Source: Sphingobacterium prati | GTDB lineage: Bacteria > Bacteroidota > Bacteroidia > Sphingobacteriales > Sphingobacteriaceae | Direction of reading: 5' to 3' | Assembly: GCF_013167215.1 (NCBI RefSeq) | Contig: NZ_JABJWY010000038.1 | Coordinates: 897,628 to 961,627, forward strand | DNA: 64,000 nt | Shown: positions 16,951 through 25,282 of the stretch, one piece after another | How positions within the stretch are numbered: position 1 is the stretch's first letter | Layout of the letters: each line of letters begins with the position of its first letter | Made by a program: the position numbers and the translations under genes | The notes under the pieces: model-generated | The model's input: only the letters and a program-made list of their open reading frames with translations | Database searches by the model: none | Told to the model about the DNA's origin: nothing

Positions 16951-17958
16951 TTATATTTTATTGAGAATCTGTTTTTTGAGTGTATCGAATTCATCTTGGG
17001 TAATGATGTTCTCGCGTAGTAGCAATTGTAATTTTTGCAATTTTTCAACAAAATCACCTTCCTGTTGGATATGGTCTTTGATTTCTTCTTTCTGAAGATC
17101 AAACTGCTTGCCTAGTTCCATGCCGACACCGAGTTGTGCGCCAATTCCTGCCAGTCCACCTTCATTTTTTGCGGCATCCCGGAGGGCACGTAATTTTTCC
17201 AACTCCACATAGCTAAGACCGGCTTGTTGCGCAGCTTGATTTTGTGTCGTCAAATCCGCAATTTCACCAATTCGACGTTGTGTGTTCGCATCAAACTGGG
17301 TTCCTAAGATCTTAAAATCTGTAATTTCTAAGCCGAGATCTTTAAAATCCTGTTCGACAGCCGCTTTTATGTCAATAGACAAAACAGGGAGTTGGCTATC
17401 GATTTCATTATAACCCAATTTCTTCTGGGCAATCTGCGCGACAATCTGTTGCGGAATCCGATTGTTGATAACATCCTGAATCGCCGCTGTGCTGACTGTG
17501 TTTTGATTGGCAACGATGTTTTTATAGAAATGTACTGGTTCTTTAATGATGTAAGAGAAAGTACCATTCAAGCCTATTTCAACCGGAAGATTATATTGTG
17601 GGTCAATGTATTTTATTGGATTTCCTGTTCCCCAAGATTGATTGACAATAGCTGCAGTACGAAAGAAGTAAATATACAGCTTGTGTTCAGACTCGAAATT
17701 TTGTCTCAACCTTGCCAGGGTTGTAAAGAAAGGGTGATTATCCGTTTTTAAATTATAGGTACCTGACTCTATGAGCAGGCTTTCACCTTTCCCCTCATAG
17801 ACAAGGATACAGCCCTGCCCAGGAGCGAGGATAAGTTTGCTGGAATTCTTAATTTCATTCCTTTCGGAAGGAAATTTATACCATAATACACGAGGGTCTT
17901 GATTTTTCCACTCAATGACCTCGGATAATTGGTTGTTAAAAAGATTGAATAGTCCCAT
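16951..17958 (-). CDS. SPFH domain protein with C-terminal SHOCT domain
   Basis: This 335-residue protein matches the SPFH group of the YdjI/'virion core-like' type. An N-terminal strand-rich part includes VIEWKNQDPRVLWYKFP and APGQGCILVYEGK. The SPFH core is near residues 60-215, followed by an Ala/Gln-rich helix (TTQNQAAQQAGLSYVE). The last 30 residues form a SHOCT-like helical hairpin (LQLLLRENIITQDEFDTLKK). No membrane helix is seen. SPFH proteins oligomerise on membranes; in Bacillus a comparable SPFH protein is encoded next to a zinc-ribbon membrane protein and works in the envelope stress response. The same gene pairing is seen here. Confidence 0.85.
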   Translation of the reverse strand: MGLFNLFNNQLSEVIEWKNQDPRVLWYKFPSERNEIKNSSKLILAPGQGCILVYEGKGESLLIESGTYNLKTDNHPFFTTLARLRQNFESEHKLYIYFFRTAAIVNQSWGTGNPIKYIDPQYNLPVEIGLNGTFSYIIKEPVHFYKNIVANQNTVSTAAIQDVINNRIPQQIVAQIAQKKLGYNEIDSQLPVLSIDIKAAVEQDFKDLGLEITDFKILGTQFDANTQRRIGEIADLTTQNQAAQQAGLSYVELEKLRALRDAAKNEGGLAGIGAQLGVGMELGKQFDLQKEEIKDHIQQEGDFVEKLQKLQLLLRENIITQDEFDTLKKQILNKI

Positions 17959-17963
17959 AATGT

Positions 17964-19334
17964 TTAATTTAATGTATCGAATTTGGGGTTATACCCTTCG
18001 AACTTGTTGATTTGTTTTCCGCTATTATCAAAATAGTAATAGTCGCTTGACCCTTTGACAATAAAACCATCTTTGAGTAGACAGCCATTCCCATAAATGG
18101 ATTTAAGGTCTGTGGTGATTGTTTTCTGTATCGCACCGGTCGATATATCCAATAGCTGGATCTGTAGCGGATCATCTTCCGCTGGTGTTGGTTTGTAGGC
18201 AATCAGGAGCGTTTTGTCATGCTGAGCAACCACGATAGGCTGAAAATAGAGCCTACCTGGAGTAAAGTCTTTAAAACTAATCAGACGGGCTCCCTTAATT
18301 TGCCATGGATTGATCAGTACCTTTTTGTAGGGATCGCGGTCGGTAAAAATACCTGATCCACCAAAATCTTTATCCCAGGAAAAGCGGGGGCTATCTTTGG
18401 GGAAGCCATATTGATAGTAATAAGTGTATTGAATTAACTGAATTTTTTCTTCTGGATATGAGCTGGATTTACTTGAAAAAGTGAATTCCGTTTTTGTCGT
18501 TGGATTAGGGAGTTTTTTTCTCCTTTCATCGTAGAGCTGTTTGTCAGGAATTGATTTGTTAATTAGCGGATAATAAGCTAGGTTTTGTCCTTCATTATTG
18601 ATAATTTGATAGGCAGAGCCATAATCTTCGTATTTGAATTCTACTTTAGCAATACCGGTGCTGAGTGACGGTGCATCCTTAACATAATTTTCAAGGACAC
18701 TTTTGTAGGTTAGGCTATTTCTGTCCAATTGATAGATGTACTTGGATTTGATGATGATGTAAAGGTTTTGGTCTTCAAATACCTGTAATTTAACATCGCT
18801 ACTTGATAACTCCGCGGGAGTTTCCATCAGCTGCTTTACCCATTCCTTTTTTCCAGTTTTGGGGTCAAATAATCCGATATATACTTTATTGTCTTTGCCT
18901 TCGTCAAATCGCTTCCTGGGAGTTCCGACATTGCCCACGACGACGACGTGTGGAGAATTATCTTTGTCCAGAAATAAAATATTGCTTGCATAATTCCACT
19001 CCAGCGGTTCGGCTTCTTCTTTTTTGTCTGCAGTATTGGACGAACGATAAGTCGAATAATTCGGTTCTGATTTTTTAGAGAATATAGAACTCAATACACC
19101 AATAATGAACATGAGCGCAATAAAGCCCACAACAGCAAATAATACAATCCGTACAGCTTTATACTGCTCTGGGTTGTTGCGCGGATAATTGTAATTGTGA
19201 TTGATGTTGATGTCGTCACTATCTAAAAAAAACTCAGTTCCACAACTGTCACATTTATAGTAATCAGGTCGGATTGTACTGACTTTTATACTGCCGCAAT
19301 GAGGACATTTGATCGCTTTGATACTTTTAGCCAT
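17964..19334 (-). CDS. Zinc-ribbon, single-pass membrane protein with large outer domain
   Basis: This 456-residue protein opens with a zinc ribbon (C10, C13, C28, C31; KCPHCGS and KCDSCGTEFF). A membrane helix follows near residues 60-85 (VLFAVVGFIALMFIIGVLSS). The remaining 370 residues are rich in beta strands and likely extracytoplasmic, with propeller-like pieces such as IYIGLFDPKTGKKEWVKQL and LLDISTGAIQKTI. No enzyme motif is recognised. It is the first gene of the operon with the SPFH and small membrane proteins (5- and 6-base gaps). The arrangement recalls Bacillus YdjG/YdjH-YdjI, which supports a membrane-integrity role by analogy only. Confidence 0.75.
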   Translation of the reverse strand: MAKSIKAIKCPHCGSIKVSTIRPDYYKCDSCGTEFFLDSDDININHNYNYPRNNPEQYKAVRIVLFAVVGFIALMFIIGVLSSIFSKKSEPNYSTYRSSNTADKKEEAEPLEWNYASNILFLDKDNSPHVVVVGNVGTPRKRFDEGKDNKVYIGLFDPKTGKKEWVKQLMETPAELSSSDVKLQVFEDQNLYIIIKSKYIYQLDRNSLTYKSVLENYVKDAPSLSTGIAKVEFKYEDYGSAYQIINNEGQNLAYYPLINKSIPDKQLYDERRKKLPNPTTKTEFTFSSKSSSYPEEKIQLIQYTYYYQYGFPKDSPRFSWDKDFGGSGIFTDRDPYKKVLINPWQIKGARLISFKDFTPGRLYFQPIVVAQHDKTLLIAYKPTPAEDDPLQIQLLDISTGAIQKTITTDLKSIYGNGCLLKDGFIVKGSSDYYYFDNSGKQINKFEGYNPKFDTLN

Positions 19335-19632
19335 TTATTGTTGTTGTATTTGTTTTGAATTACTCCTATTTAATTTGTTCGTACCGTCCGCAGATCGCAT
19401 TTTTTTAACCCGCCTATATCTGGATCTGGGCAATGATAGAAAATTATATTTTGCTGGAAAGTTAAAATAAAAAATAGGGTATAACAAATTTTCGGCCAGT
19501 CAACTCATATTCGCAGCAGATGATTTTAAATGCGTCTAAAAATGCTGCATATTGTTATGTTACAGAAAATAATGGTTTTATACGATCTGTAAGTTGATCT
19601 CATGATATAAGTGTAAAATAATTTTTGGTATT

Positions 19633-19647
19633 TACGAATTATTCGTA
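19633..19647 (+). promoter_or_regulatory. Candidate BlaI-type operator before the repressor gene
   Basis: TACGAA and TTCGTA flank three bases (TTA), making a 15-base palindrome 34 bases before the repressor start. An imperfect -7 match (AATTTTTG, 19620-19627) lies just upstream, so the palindrome would overlap the transcription start. Autorepression through such a site is normal for BlaI/MecI families; binding here is inferred. The rest of the 347-base divergent gap shows no other clear element. Confidence 0.5.
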
Positions 19648-19681
19648 GATTAGTGAAAGATTAGTAAAGAAAGATTAATAC

Positions 19682-20044
19682 ATGGAAAAGTTAACAGCGC
19701 AAGAAGAGCAGGCAATGCAATCTATCTGGAGCCTAAATGGAGGTTTTATTAAGGAAATTCTGGATAATATAAAAGGTGAAAAAATGCCTTACACAACTTT
19801 GGCATCAACGGTAAAGAATCTGGAGCGCAAGGACTTTGTGAAAGCTGTCCGTTACGCCAACGCGAAACGTTACGAACCTATGGTTAGTGAGCAGGATTAT
19901 AAGGCGAAGTTTATGAATTCCTTTGTAGGTGATTATTTCAAAAATTCTTATAAAGAGATGGTTTCATTTTTCGTAAAGGAGGAGAAGCTTACCGAGGGCG
20001 AACTAAAGGAGATCATGGAGATGATTAAAAATAACAAATCTTAA
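19682..20044 (+). CDS. BlaI/MecI family transcriptional repressor
   Basis: This 120-residue winged-helix protein starts MEKLTAQEEQAMQSIWSLNG and contains the recognition region MPYTTLASTVKNLERKDFV, typical of BlaI/MecI. The C-terminal part (residues 75-120) is the dimerisation helix region. In these systems the repressor is cleaved or released after an M56 membrane peptidase senses an envelope signal. The peptidase gene follows four bases later, so the pair is one operon. A palindrome at 19633-19647 is the likely operator. Confidence 0.92.
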   Translation: MEKLTAQEEQAMQSIWSLNGGFIKEILDNIKGEKMPYTTLASTVKNLERKDFVKAVRYANAKRYEPMVSEQDYKAKFMNSFVGDYFKNSYKEMVSFFVKEEKLTEGELKEIMEMIKNNKS

Positions 20045-20048
20045 TGCG

Positions 20049-22133
20049 ATGGAAAACCTGCTGACCTATATCATACAAGTAAATCTGCTGTTGAGTATAA
20101 TCTACTTGGGTTATGTCGGACTGTTGAGGGGACTAACGTTCTATTCACTGAATAGGGCCTATTTTTTAATAGGTGGCCTATTTGCTTTTATATACCCGTT
20201 TCTGGATTTAAAATCACTGTTTGTAAATCAAGGATTGGATATGGGCGCAGTCGGTGAACAGATTTCATTTTATATGGGAGAGCAGGATGTACAGGAGCGG
20301 CTAACAGTGGGCGGTCTGTTGGAGATGGTTTTTATTTTAGGTGCAGTCGTGTTATTGCTGAAATTTCTATTTCAACTCTCGAGTTTGTTAAGGATTCACC
20401 TGCATTCGACAGCGGACCGATGGAAAACGTATTTTTTTCGGAATGTGTTTATTCCTATTGTGCCATTTTCGTTCTTGAATAAAATTTATGTGAATAAGGG
20501 GCAGCATGTGGATGCTGAACTGAAAGATATTTTTAAGCATGAGGATATTCATGTGAAAGGCCTTCACAGCTTGGATATTTTATTGTTTGAAATCATATTG
20601 GTGTGCTGTTGGTACAATCCTTTCGTCTGGTTCATGCGCAGGGCCATTCGCCAAAATTTAGAGTTCCTGACTGATCAACGGGTGCTCAATAAAGGAATTG
20701 ACAAACAGACGTACCAATATAGCCTATTGAATGTGTCCAAAAAGGGTGCTTCAATAGGGTTGAGCAATCAATTTAATTTTAAACTATTAAAACGTCGAAT
20801 TATGATGATGAATAAGAAGAGGTCATCCAAGATAGAACTGAGTAAATATGCGTTCCTTTTGCCTGTATTTTTACTAACAGGAGCTGCATTTACCGTAAGC
20901 AAAGCGGAAGGGAATATCGAAGGTGTCGTTGAAAAGGCAAATGAAACTACCCTTTTGAAATTAGCTGCAGGTGCACAACAAGGTGGTGATCCACTATCGG
21001 TTAAGATGCTCGGTGAAGCAGGAAAAGTACGCAATGAGGCCTTCGGTACGGATACGGTTAAGATAGATACAAGCCGGCGATCAAATGGGACTACTGTATT
21101 GAGCGGTCAGATTGGTGCTTTGAAAATCAGAGGTGCTTCTGATCCGATTGACAATCCGCTGTTTGTATTGGATGGGGAAGTTATTGATAAAAAGGAACTA
21201 GATGCAATTGCTCCGGAGCAGATTGAATCAATATCAGTATTAAAAGATAAAGCTGCTACAACCGTATATGGTGATAAGGGTAAAAATGGTGTCGTGTTGG
21301 TCACTACCAAAAGGGGAAATAATACGGGCAAACTTCAGGGAAAGGTGACGGGCATCTTTGCCAGACAGGACTCCGTCGGTAAAGCAAAGACCGCAGTGGT
21401 CAAGTATCCTGCTAATATTCTGTATGTGGTGGATGGTACGCGAATAAGTTCGGAGGATATAAAAGATATGGATCCGAACAATATTGAGCGTATTCACGTT
21501 ATTAAGGATGGCCCGGCTCGGACAAAATATGGTGAAGAGGGGAAAAATGGCGTCATTGAGGTAATCACAAAAAAATGGGCAAGAGAAAACCCGGATAAAG
21601 TGGATAAAGCATCTCACAAACTCAAATCAGAAAATAATCCAGATGAGCGGGTTATTACGGTAGGGGGGTATAAAAAGGATGATAAGGGAAATGATCCTAA
21701 AACAATAACCTTTGAGGGAAAAGCTGCCCAAAACGATAATCCAGGGAAAACTGCGAAATTTGTAGCACAAACGGCAACATACGCCAAAGTAGAGGGAGAA
21801 CCAGGGAATATCAATGGCGTCCGGATCCGTGGTCTATCGGGAAAAGAAAAACCATTGTTTGTTGTTGATGGTCAAGTGCAGTCTAAAGACCGCAATGATC
21901 TGAAATCCGAAGATATTGCGTCCATCGAAGTTCTTAAAAATCAAAGTGCAACGACTCTTTATGGTACAGCGGGGTCGAATGGTGTTATTCTCATAACGAC
22001 AAAGAAAAAAGCGGGGGAATTGAATGCCGGGAAGGGAGATGGGGAGCCACTGGATGGAAAGATAAAGAAAATAATCAAGACCGAACTTGTTAATGAACGA
22101 AACCGTGCTGAAGCGATGAAGGGTAAAAGGTAA
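20049..22133 (+). CDS. M56 (BlaR1-type) membrane metallopeptidase with three TonB-plug-like repeats
   Basis: This 694-residue protein begins with four membrane helices around an M56 peptidase domain. The zinc site is HEDIH (H164, E165, H168), with a downstream E205/D209 as likely further ligand (EFLTDQRVL). A final helix spans about 264-283. The outer part has no penicillin-binding domain. It holds three repeats resembling the plug of SusC/TonB receptors, at about 357-422, 452-508 and 588-653. Each reads roughly PLFVLDG, then IESISVLKD, then TTVYG, then GKNGVVLVTTKR. In BlaR1 the outer domain senses the signal; here the plug-like repeats take its place. The ligand is unknown. Confidence 0.88.
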   Translation: MENLLTYIIQVNLLLSIIYLGYVGLLRGLTFYSLNRAYFLIGGLFAFIYPFLDLKSLFVNQGLDMGAVGEQISFYMGEQDVQERLTVGGLLEMVFILGAVVLLLKFLFQLSSLLRIHLHSTADRWKTYFFRNVFIPIVPFSFLNKIYVNKGQHVDAELKDIFKHEDIHVKGLHSLDILLFEIILVCCWYNPFVWFMRRAIRQNLEFLTDQRVLNKGIDKQTYQYSLLNVSKKGASIGLSNQFNFKLLKRRIMMMNKKRSSKIELSKYAFLLPVFLLTGAAFTVSKAEGNIEGVVEKANETTLLKLAAGAQQGGDPLSVKMLGEAGKVRNEAFGTDTVKIDTSRRSNGTTVLSGQIGALKIRGASDPIDNPLFVLDGEVIDKKELDAIAPEQIESISVLKDKAATTVYGDKGKNGVVLVTTKRGNNTGKLQGKVTGIFARQDSVGKAKTAVVKYPANILYVVDGTRISSEDIKDMDPNNIERIHVIKDGPARTKYGEEGKNGVIEVITKKWARENPDKVDKASHKLKSENNPDERVITVGGYKKDDKGNDPKTITFEGKAAQNDNPGKTAKFVAQTATYAKVEGEPGNINGVRIRGLSGKEKPLFVVDGQVQSKDRNDLKSEDIASIEVLKNQSATTLYGTAGSNGVILITTKKKAGELNAGKGDGEPLDGKIKKIIKTELVNERNRAEAMKGKR

Positions 22134-22156
22134 TAACCAGAATATTTTGATGGAAT

Positions 22157-22188
22157 AAAATAAAAGGGACTGCAGTCCCTTTTATTTT
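22157..22188. terminator. Bidirectional terminator between the M56 peptidase gene and pth
   Basis: A perfect 16-base inverted repeat with no loop bases left over (arms 22157-22172 and 22173-22188, centre GGGACTGCAGTCCC) is flanked by A and T runs. It sits between the convergent genes and overlaps the pth stop codon at 22182-22184. Confidence 0.85.
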
Positions 22189-22745
22189 GTATTCAGATTG
22201 GTCATCGTCAGTTCGATCCCAATATTGACAAAACTTTGGATCATCTTAACGGAATGGTCTATCAATGCCGGAAGTTCTGCTTGTTCATCTTTGTCAAAAG
22301 GGCCAAGGACATAGTCCACCTGTCTGCCTTTGGGATAGTTATCGCCAATACCAAAGCGTAGACGTGGGTATACCTGTCCGCCGCAAAGCTGCTCAATGGA
22401 TTTAAGTCCATTGTGTCCGGCGCTGCTTCCCTTGGGTTTCATACGCAACGAACCGAAGGGAATCGCCAGGTCATCCACGATCACTAAGACATTCTGAATC
22501 GGCACTTTACATTGCTGCATATAATAATTGACTGCTTTACCACTGAGGTTCATATACGTAGTCGGCTTAATGACGGTTACATTATGCCCTCTTTGTCTAA
22601 ATTCGCTATAATAGGCTAATTTCAACAGAGAGAAACTAGCGCCAGCTTGTTTAACGAGCTCGTCGGCAACCATGAAACCAATATTGTGCCGTGTATCGGC
22701 ATATTCACTACCGATATTTCCCAATCCAACGATAAGATAATTCAT
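22182..22745 (-). CDS. pth: Peptidyl-tRNA hydrolase
   Basis: This 187-residue enzyme recycles peptidyl-tRNA. Catalytic positions are where the family has them: N10 (YLIVGLGN), H20 (TRHNIGF) and the aspartate in IVDDLAIPFG. KGSSAGHNGLKS and RLRFGIGDNYPKG are further signature segments. I chose the ATG at 22745; a longer frame to 22835 adds 30 non-conserved residues that run through the rplY terminator. It follows rplY on the same strand, as is common in Bacteroidota, but a terminator separates them here. Confidence 0.96.
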   Translation of the reverse strand: MNYLIVGLGNIGSEYADTRHNIGFMVADELVKQAGASFSLLKLAYYSEFRQRGHNVTVIKPTTYMNLSGKAVNYYMQQCKVPIQNVLVIVDDLAIPFGSLRMKPKGSSAGHNGLKSIEQLCGGQVYPRLRFGIGDNYPKGRQVDYVLGPFDKDEQAELPALIDHSVKMIQSFVNIGIELTMTNLNTK

Positions 22746-22770
22746 GACGTAAAAATAAAAATTTAATAAA

Positions 22771-22798
22771 CAAAAAAGCACCGAATTTCGGTGCTTTC
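22771..22798 (-). terminator. Rho-independent terminator of rplY
   Basis: The arms AGCACCGA and TCGGTGCT (22777-22795) enclose a three-base loop. On the minus strand a run of six T follows. It lies about 120 bases after the rplY stop and just before pth. Confidence 0.8.
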
Positions 22799-22913
22799 TG
22801 TAGTATAGAACCATCATGAGCTCAAATAAGCTCAACGAATGGATGAATAGCTGCTCATGATAGCTTCATTGCCATTAAAGAGCAAATTAATTTAATGAAT
22901 AATCTTGTTCAGA

Positions 22914-23510
22914 TTATTTTTTACCACCTTTAGCTGCTTTAGCTGCTTCTTGTTCAGCTTGACGCAATGCACGGGACATGATAACGGATACGATTGTATC
23001 GTCAGCGTTGTTCAATACTTTTGCGTTGTCCAATTGAACTTGAGCTACACGGTATGATTTACCAACTTCTAAAGATTCCATTGGTACTTCAATTTCTTGT
23101 GGCAAGTTAGCAGGTAATGCTTTTACGCGTAAATTGCGTAATTTTTGAACTAATTTACCCCCCATTTTAACACCTGGAGATGTTCCTGTTAATTTGATAG
23201 GAATATTCAATGACACTTCTTTGTCATCAAATAATTCTAAAAAGTCAACGTGAGTAACTAGGTCTGTCAATGGGTGGAATTGTGCGTCTTGAACGATAGC
23301 TCTTTTTGTTTGACCGTCAACGTTTAATTCTACGATAATAACGTCAGCAGTGTAAAGAACTGGTTTCAAATCAGCTGCGGATACAGAAAGAGCAGTTTGT
23401 TCTTTGCCTCCGTAAAGTACTGCTGGTACTAAACCTTGGTAACGCAATTCTTTTGCATCTCTTTTCCCTACGTTCTGTCTTACAGAACCGCTAATAGCAA
23501 TTGATTTCAT
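22914..23510 (-). CDS. rplY: 50S ribosomal protein L25 (CTC/general stress type)
   Basis: This 198-residue protein has the N-terminal L25 domain, with KRDAKELRYQGLVPAVLYGG, which binds 5S rRNA. It continues with the beta-rich CTC extension (VSLNIPIKLTGTSPGVK and LEVGKSYRVAQVQL). The tail is Ala/Lys-rich (EQEAAKAAKGGKK). Length fits the long TL5/CTC form rather than the 95-residue E. coli form. It has its own strong promoter at 23538-23568 and a terminator downstream. It lies between prs and pth, a conserved order in the phylum. Confidence 0.95.
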   Translation of the reverse strand: MKSIAISGSVRQNVGKRDAKELRYQGLVPAVLYGGKEQTALSVSAADLKPVLYTADVIIVELNVDGQTKRAIVQDAQFHPLTDLVTHVDFLELFDDKEVSLNIPIKLTGTSPGVKMGGKLVQKLRNLRVKALPANLPQEIEVPMESLEVGKSYRVAQVQLDNAKVLNNADDTIVSVIMSRALRQAEQEAAKAAKGGKK

Positions 23511-23537
23511 CTTTTAATTTTTATAAATTTTGAGGTG

Positions 23538-23568
23538 CAAAGATAATTTAAATTTTGGTATTATCAAA
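23538..23568 (-). promoter_or_regulatory. Strong Bacteroidota-type promoter of rplY
   Basis: On the minus strand TTTG (23568-23565), a 19-base spacer and TATCTTTG (23545-23538) match the -33/-7 consensus fully. The predicted transcription start lies about 20 bases before the rplY ATG. Confidence 0.7.
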
Positions 23569-23724
23569 AAAAACTACTGATATTGAGGGGCTAAGATGTG
23601 TTATGCTATTTTCCTGGTTGCAGACTTGAAGGAGACCTGTTGAATATAACCACAGTTGTGCTTGAATACCTGTTTTAAGGAAGAATAATCTGTGAAGGCA
23701 TAGGTGGTAAAATATCTTTATACT

Positions 23725-23770
23725 AAAAAAGACTCTGGTATTTCAGCCGAAGGCTTATCATACCAGAGTC
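23725..23770 (-). terminator. Rho-independent terminator of prs
   Basis: A long hairpin has outer arms GACTCTGGTA (23731-23740) and TACCAGAGTC (23761-23770), plus an inner AGCC/GGCT stem with a GAA loop. On the minus strand six T follow. It starts about 28 bases after the prs stop. Confidence 0.88.
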
Positions 23771-23797
23771 TCAATACTAATATCTAAATACTATATA

Positions 23798-24754
23798 CTA
23801 TTCGACGTCGAATAAATCAGAAATGGAGGTATGTTGATTTACGCTTGTGATTGCTTTTGCAAACAGATCAGCTGTAGACAATACTTTAATTTTTGTGGAT
23901 TGCTTTGCTTTTTCCGGATCCAATTGAATGGTATCTGTTACAATCATTTCTGACAATACTGAATTTTCAATTGTTTCATAAGCTTTGCCCGATAATACCG
24001 CGTGTGTACACACCGCTCTTACGGATCTCGCGCCATTTTCCATGATCAAAGCCGCAGCTTTCGAAAGTGTACCGGCTGTATCACAGATATCGTCTATTAA
24101 TACAACATCCTGATCCGTTACATCACCAATGATAGACATTGACTCAATTTCATTTGCACGTTTACGGCGTTTGTCACAGATGATAACTTCTGCATTGAAG
24201 AATTTAGCAAAAGTACGCGCTCTGTATGACCCACCCATATCAGGTGATGCAATTGTCAAGTTAGGGAGTTTTAGGGATTTGATGTAGGGAACAAAAATAA
24301 TGGAGCCATCGAGGTGATCAACAGGAATATCGAAGAAACCTTGGATTTGTGCAGCATGTAAATCCATTGTCATGATGCGGTGAATCCCAGCTGCTGTCAA
24401 CAGATTGGCAATCATTTTTGCGCCAATGGCAACTCTTGGTTTGTCTTTTCGATCTTGTCTTGCGAAACCGAAATAGGGGACAACCGCTGTAATGTAGTGC
24501 GCTGAGGCTCTCTTTGCAGCATCTGTCATCAACAATAATTCAAAAAGATTGTCGGTAGGTTGGTTGGTAGATTGGATGATAAATACATCGGCTCCACGTA
24601 CAGATTCGTTGTAGAATGGTTGAATCTCACCGTCGCTAAAACGCGATAATGTTTTGTCTCCTAGAGGTTTCCCGTAAGATTGCGCGATTTTTTCAGCCAG
24701 TTCTGTAGTGCCAGAACCTGCAAATAGTTTAACCGTGTTGAATTGCAAAGGCAT
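23798..24754 (-). CDS. prs: Ribose-phosphate pyrophosphokinase
   Basis: This 318-residue enzyme makes PRPP from ribose 5-phosphate and ATP, feeding nucleotide, histidine and tryptophan synthesis. Motifs present are FSDGEIQPFYNESVRG near residue 40, the flexible-loop region PYFGFARQDRKDKPR, the metal/ATP site TMDLHAAQIQGFFDIPVDHL and the PRPP-binding DVVLIDDICDTAGTL. Length is standard for class I PRPP synthases. It is one gene per transcript, with a strong terminator before rplY. No clear -7 box was found in the short space between its start and the tRNA terminator. Confidence 0.97.
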   Translation of the reverse strand: MPLQFNTVKLFAGSGTTELAEKIAQSYGKPLGDKTLSRFSDGEIQPFYNESVRGADVFIIQSTNQPTDNLFELLLMTDAAKRASAHYITAVVPYFGFARQDRKDKPRVAIGAKMIANLLTAAGIHRIMTMDLHAAQIQGFFDIPVDHLDGSIIFVPYIKSLKLPNLTIASPDMGGSYRARTFAKFFNAEVIICDKRRKRANEIESMSIIGDVTDQDVVLIDDICDTAGTLSKAAALIMENGARSVRAVCTHAVLSGKAYETIENSVLSEMIVTDTIQLDPEKAKQSTKIKVLSTADLFAKAITSVNQHTSISDLFDVE

Positions 24755-24835
24755 GGTTTTGTATATTTATGTTGGGTTATTGTATTGTCGTTTATTCAAT
24801 ATTTTTATTCCCTAATATTTTTTAAAGTTAAACAT

Positions 24836-24865
24836 TAAAAAAAATGGATTGTTTGCACAATCCAT
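24836..24865 (-). terminator. Terminator of the first tRNA-Gln
   Basis: The arms ATGGATTG (24844-24851) and CAATCCAT (24858-24865) enclose a six-base loop, followed on the minus strand by eight T. It begins 20 bases after the tRNA 3' end. Confidence 0.85.
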
Positions 24866-24884
24866 ATACTCTTAACTTTAAAAG

Positions 24885-24955
24885 TTGTCCGACCTGGATT
24901 CGAACCAAGACAAACAGAACCAAAAACTGTCGTACTACCCTTATACTATCGGACA
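24885..24955 (-). tRNA. tRNA-Gln (anticodon TTG), copy 1
   Basis: Read on the minus strand, this 71-base gene has acceptor arms TGTCCGA/TCGGACA and a T-arm with GGTTCGAATCC. The anticodon loop is TTTTGGT, placing TTG at positions 34-36, which reads CAA and CAG for glutamine. The 31-39 pair is a T-T mismatch, a weak pair also seen in other glutamine tRNAs. CCA is not encoded. It is identical to the copy at 25129-25199. Confidence 0.93.
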
Positions 24956-25002
24956 ATGTCTCTCAAAAAATCAACGTTTCCGTCTTTTTCTTTTTGACGA
25001 CG

Positions 25003-25032
25003 CAAAGATAGAGATTTGTTTTAAAAATCAAA
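25003..25032 (-). promoter_or_regulatory. Promoter of tRNA-Gln copy 1
   Basis: TTTG (25032-25029), an 18-base spacer and TATCTTTG (25010-25003) lie on the minus strand, 48 bases before the tRNA 5' end. Confidence 0.55.
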
Positions 25033-25090
25033 ATTCAAATTAAAAAAAATCTAAACCCTTTTATAAATAAATAAGCCTTGCATATAACGC

Positions 25091-25120
25091 AGAAAAGGCT
25101 TGCGATTGCAAGCCTTTTCT
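25091..25120 (-). terminator. Terminator of the second tRNA-Gln
   Basis: A perfect 13-base stem (25091-25103 and 25108-25120) closes a GATT loop. The stem ends in AAAAG/CTTTT runs, so it should work for the tRNA on the minus strand, eight bases after its 3' end. Confidence 0.8.
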
Positions 25121-25128
25121 ATTGTTTG

Positions 25129-25199
25129 TTGTCCGACCTGGATTCGAACCAAGACAAACAGAACCAAAAACTGTCGTACTACCCTTATACTATCGGACA
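25129..25199 (-). tRNA. tRNA-Gln (anticodon TTG), copy 2
   Basis: This 71-base gene on the minus strand has the same sequence as copy 1, including the TTTTGGT anticodon loop and the uncoded CCA end. The flanks differ completely: it has its own promoter (25252-25282) and its own terminator hairpin (25091-25120). The two copies are 173 bases apart and form separate transcription units. Confidence 0.93.
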
Positions 25200-25251
25200 A
25201 ACAAGTCAATTGTGTTCGTTATCGTGATGATGTCGTTCACATTTGATGATG

Positions 25252-25282
25252 CAAATATACGGACTATTCTTATTTCTGCAAA
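25252..25282 (-). promoter_or_regulatory. Promoter of tRNA-Gln copy 2
   Basis: TTTG (25282-25279), a 19-base spacer and TATATTTG (25259-25252) on the minus strand form a full consensus match, 52 bases before the tRNA 5' end. The rest of 25283-25557 is AT-rich with no clear further element. Confidence 0.65.

Noticed and set aside
22746..22835. 30-residue upstream extension of pth
   Set aside because: It runs through the rplY terminator hairpin and precedes the conserved MNYLIVGLGN start.
24885..25199. Mobile element or CRISPR-like repeat
   Set aside because: The 71-base repeat is fully explained as two tRNA-Gln genes; there are no further copies and no spacers.
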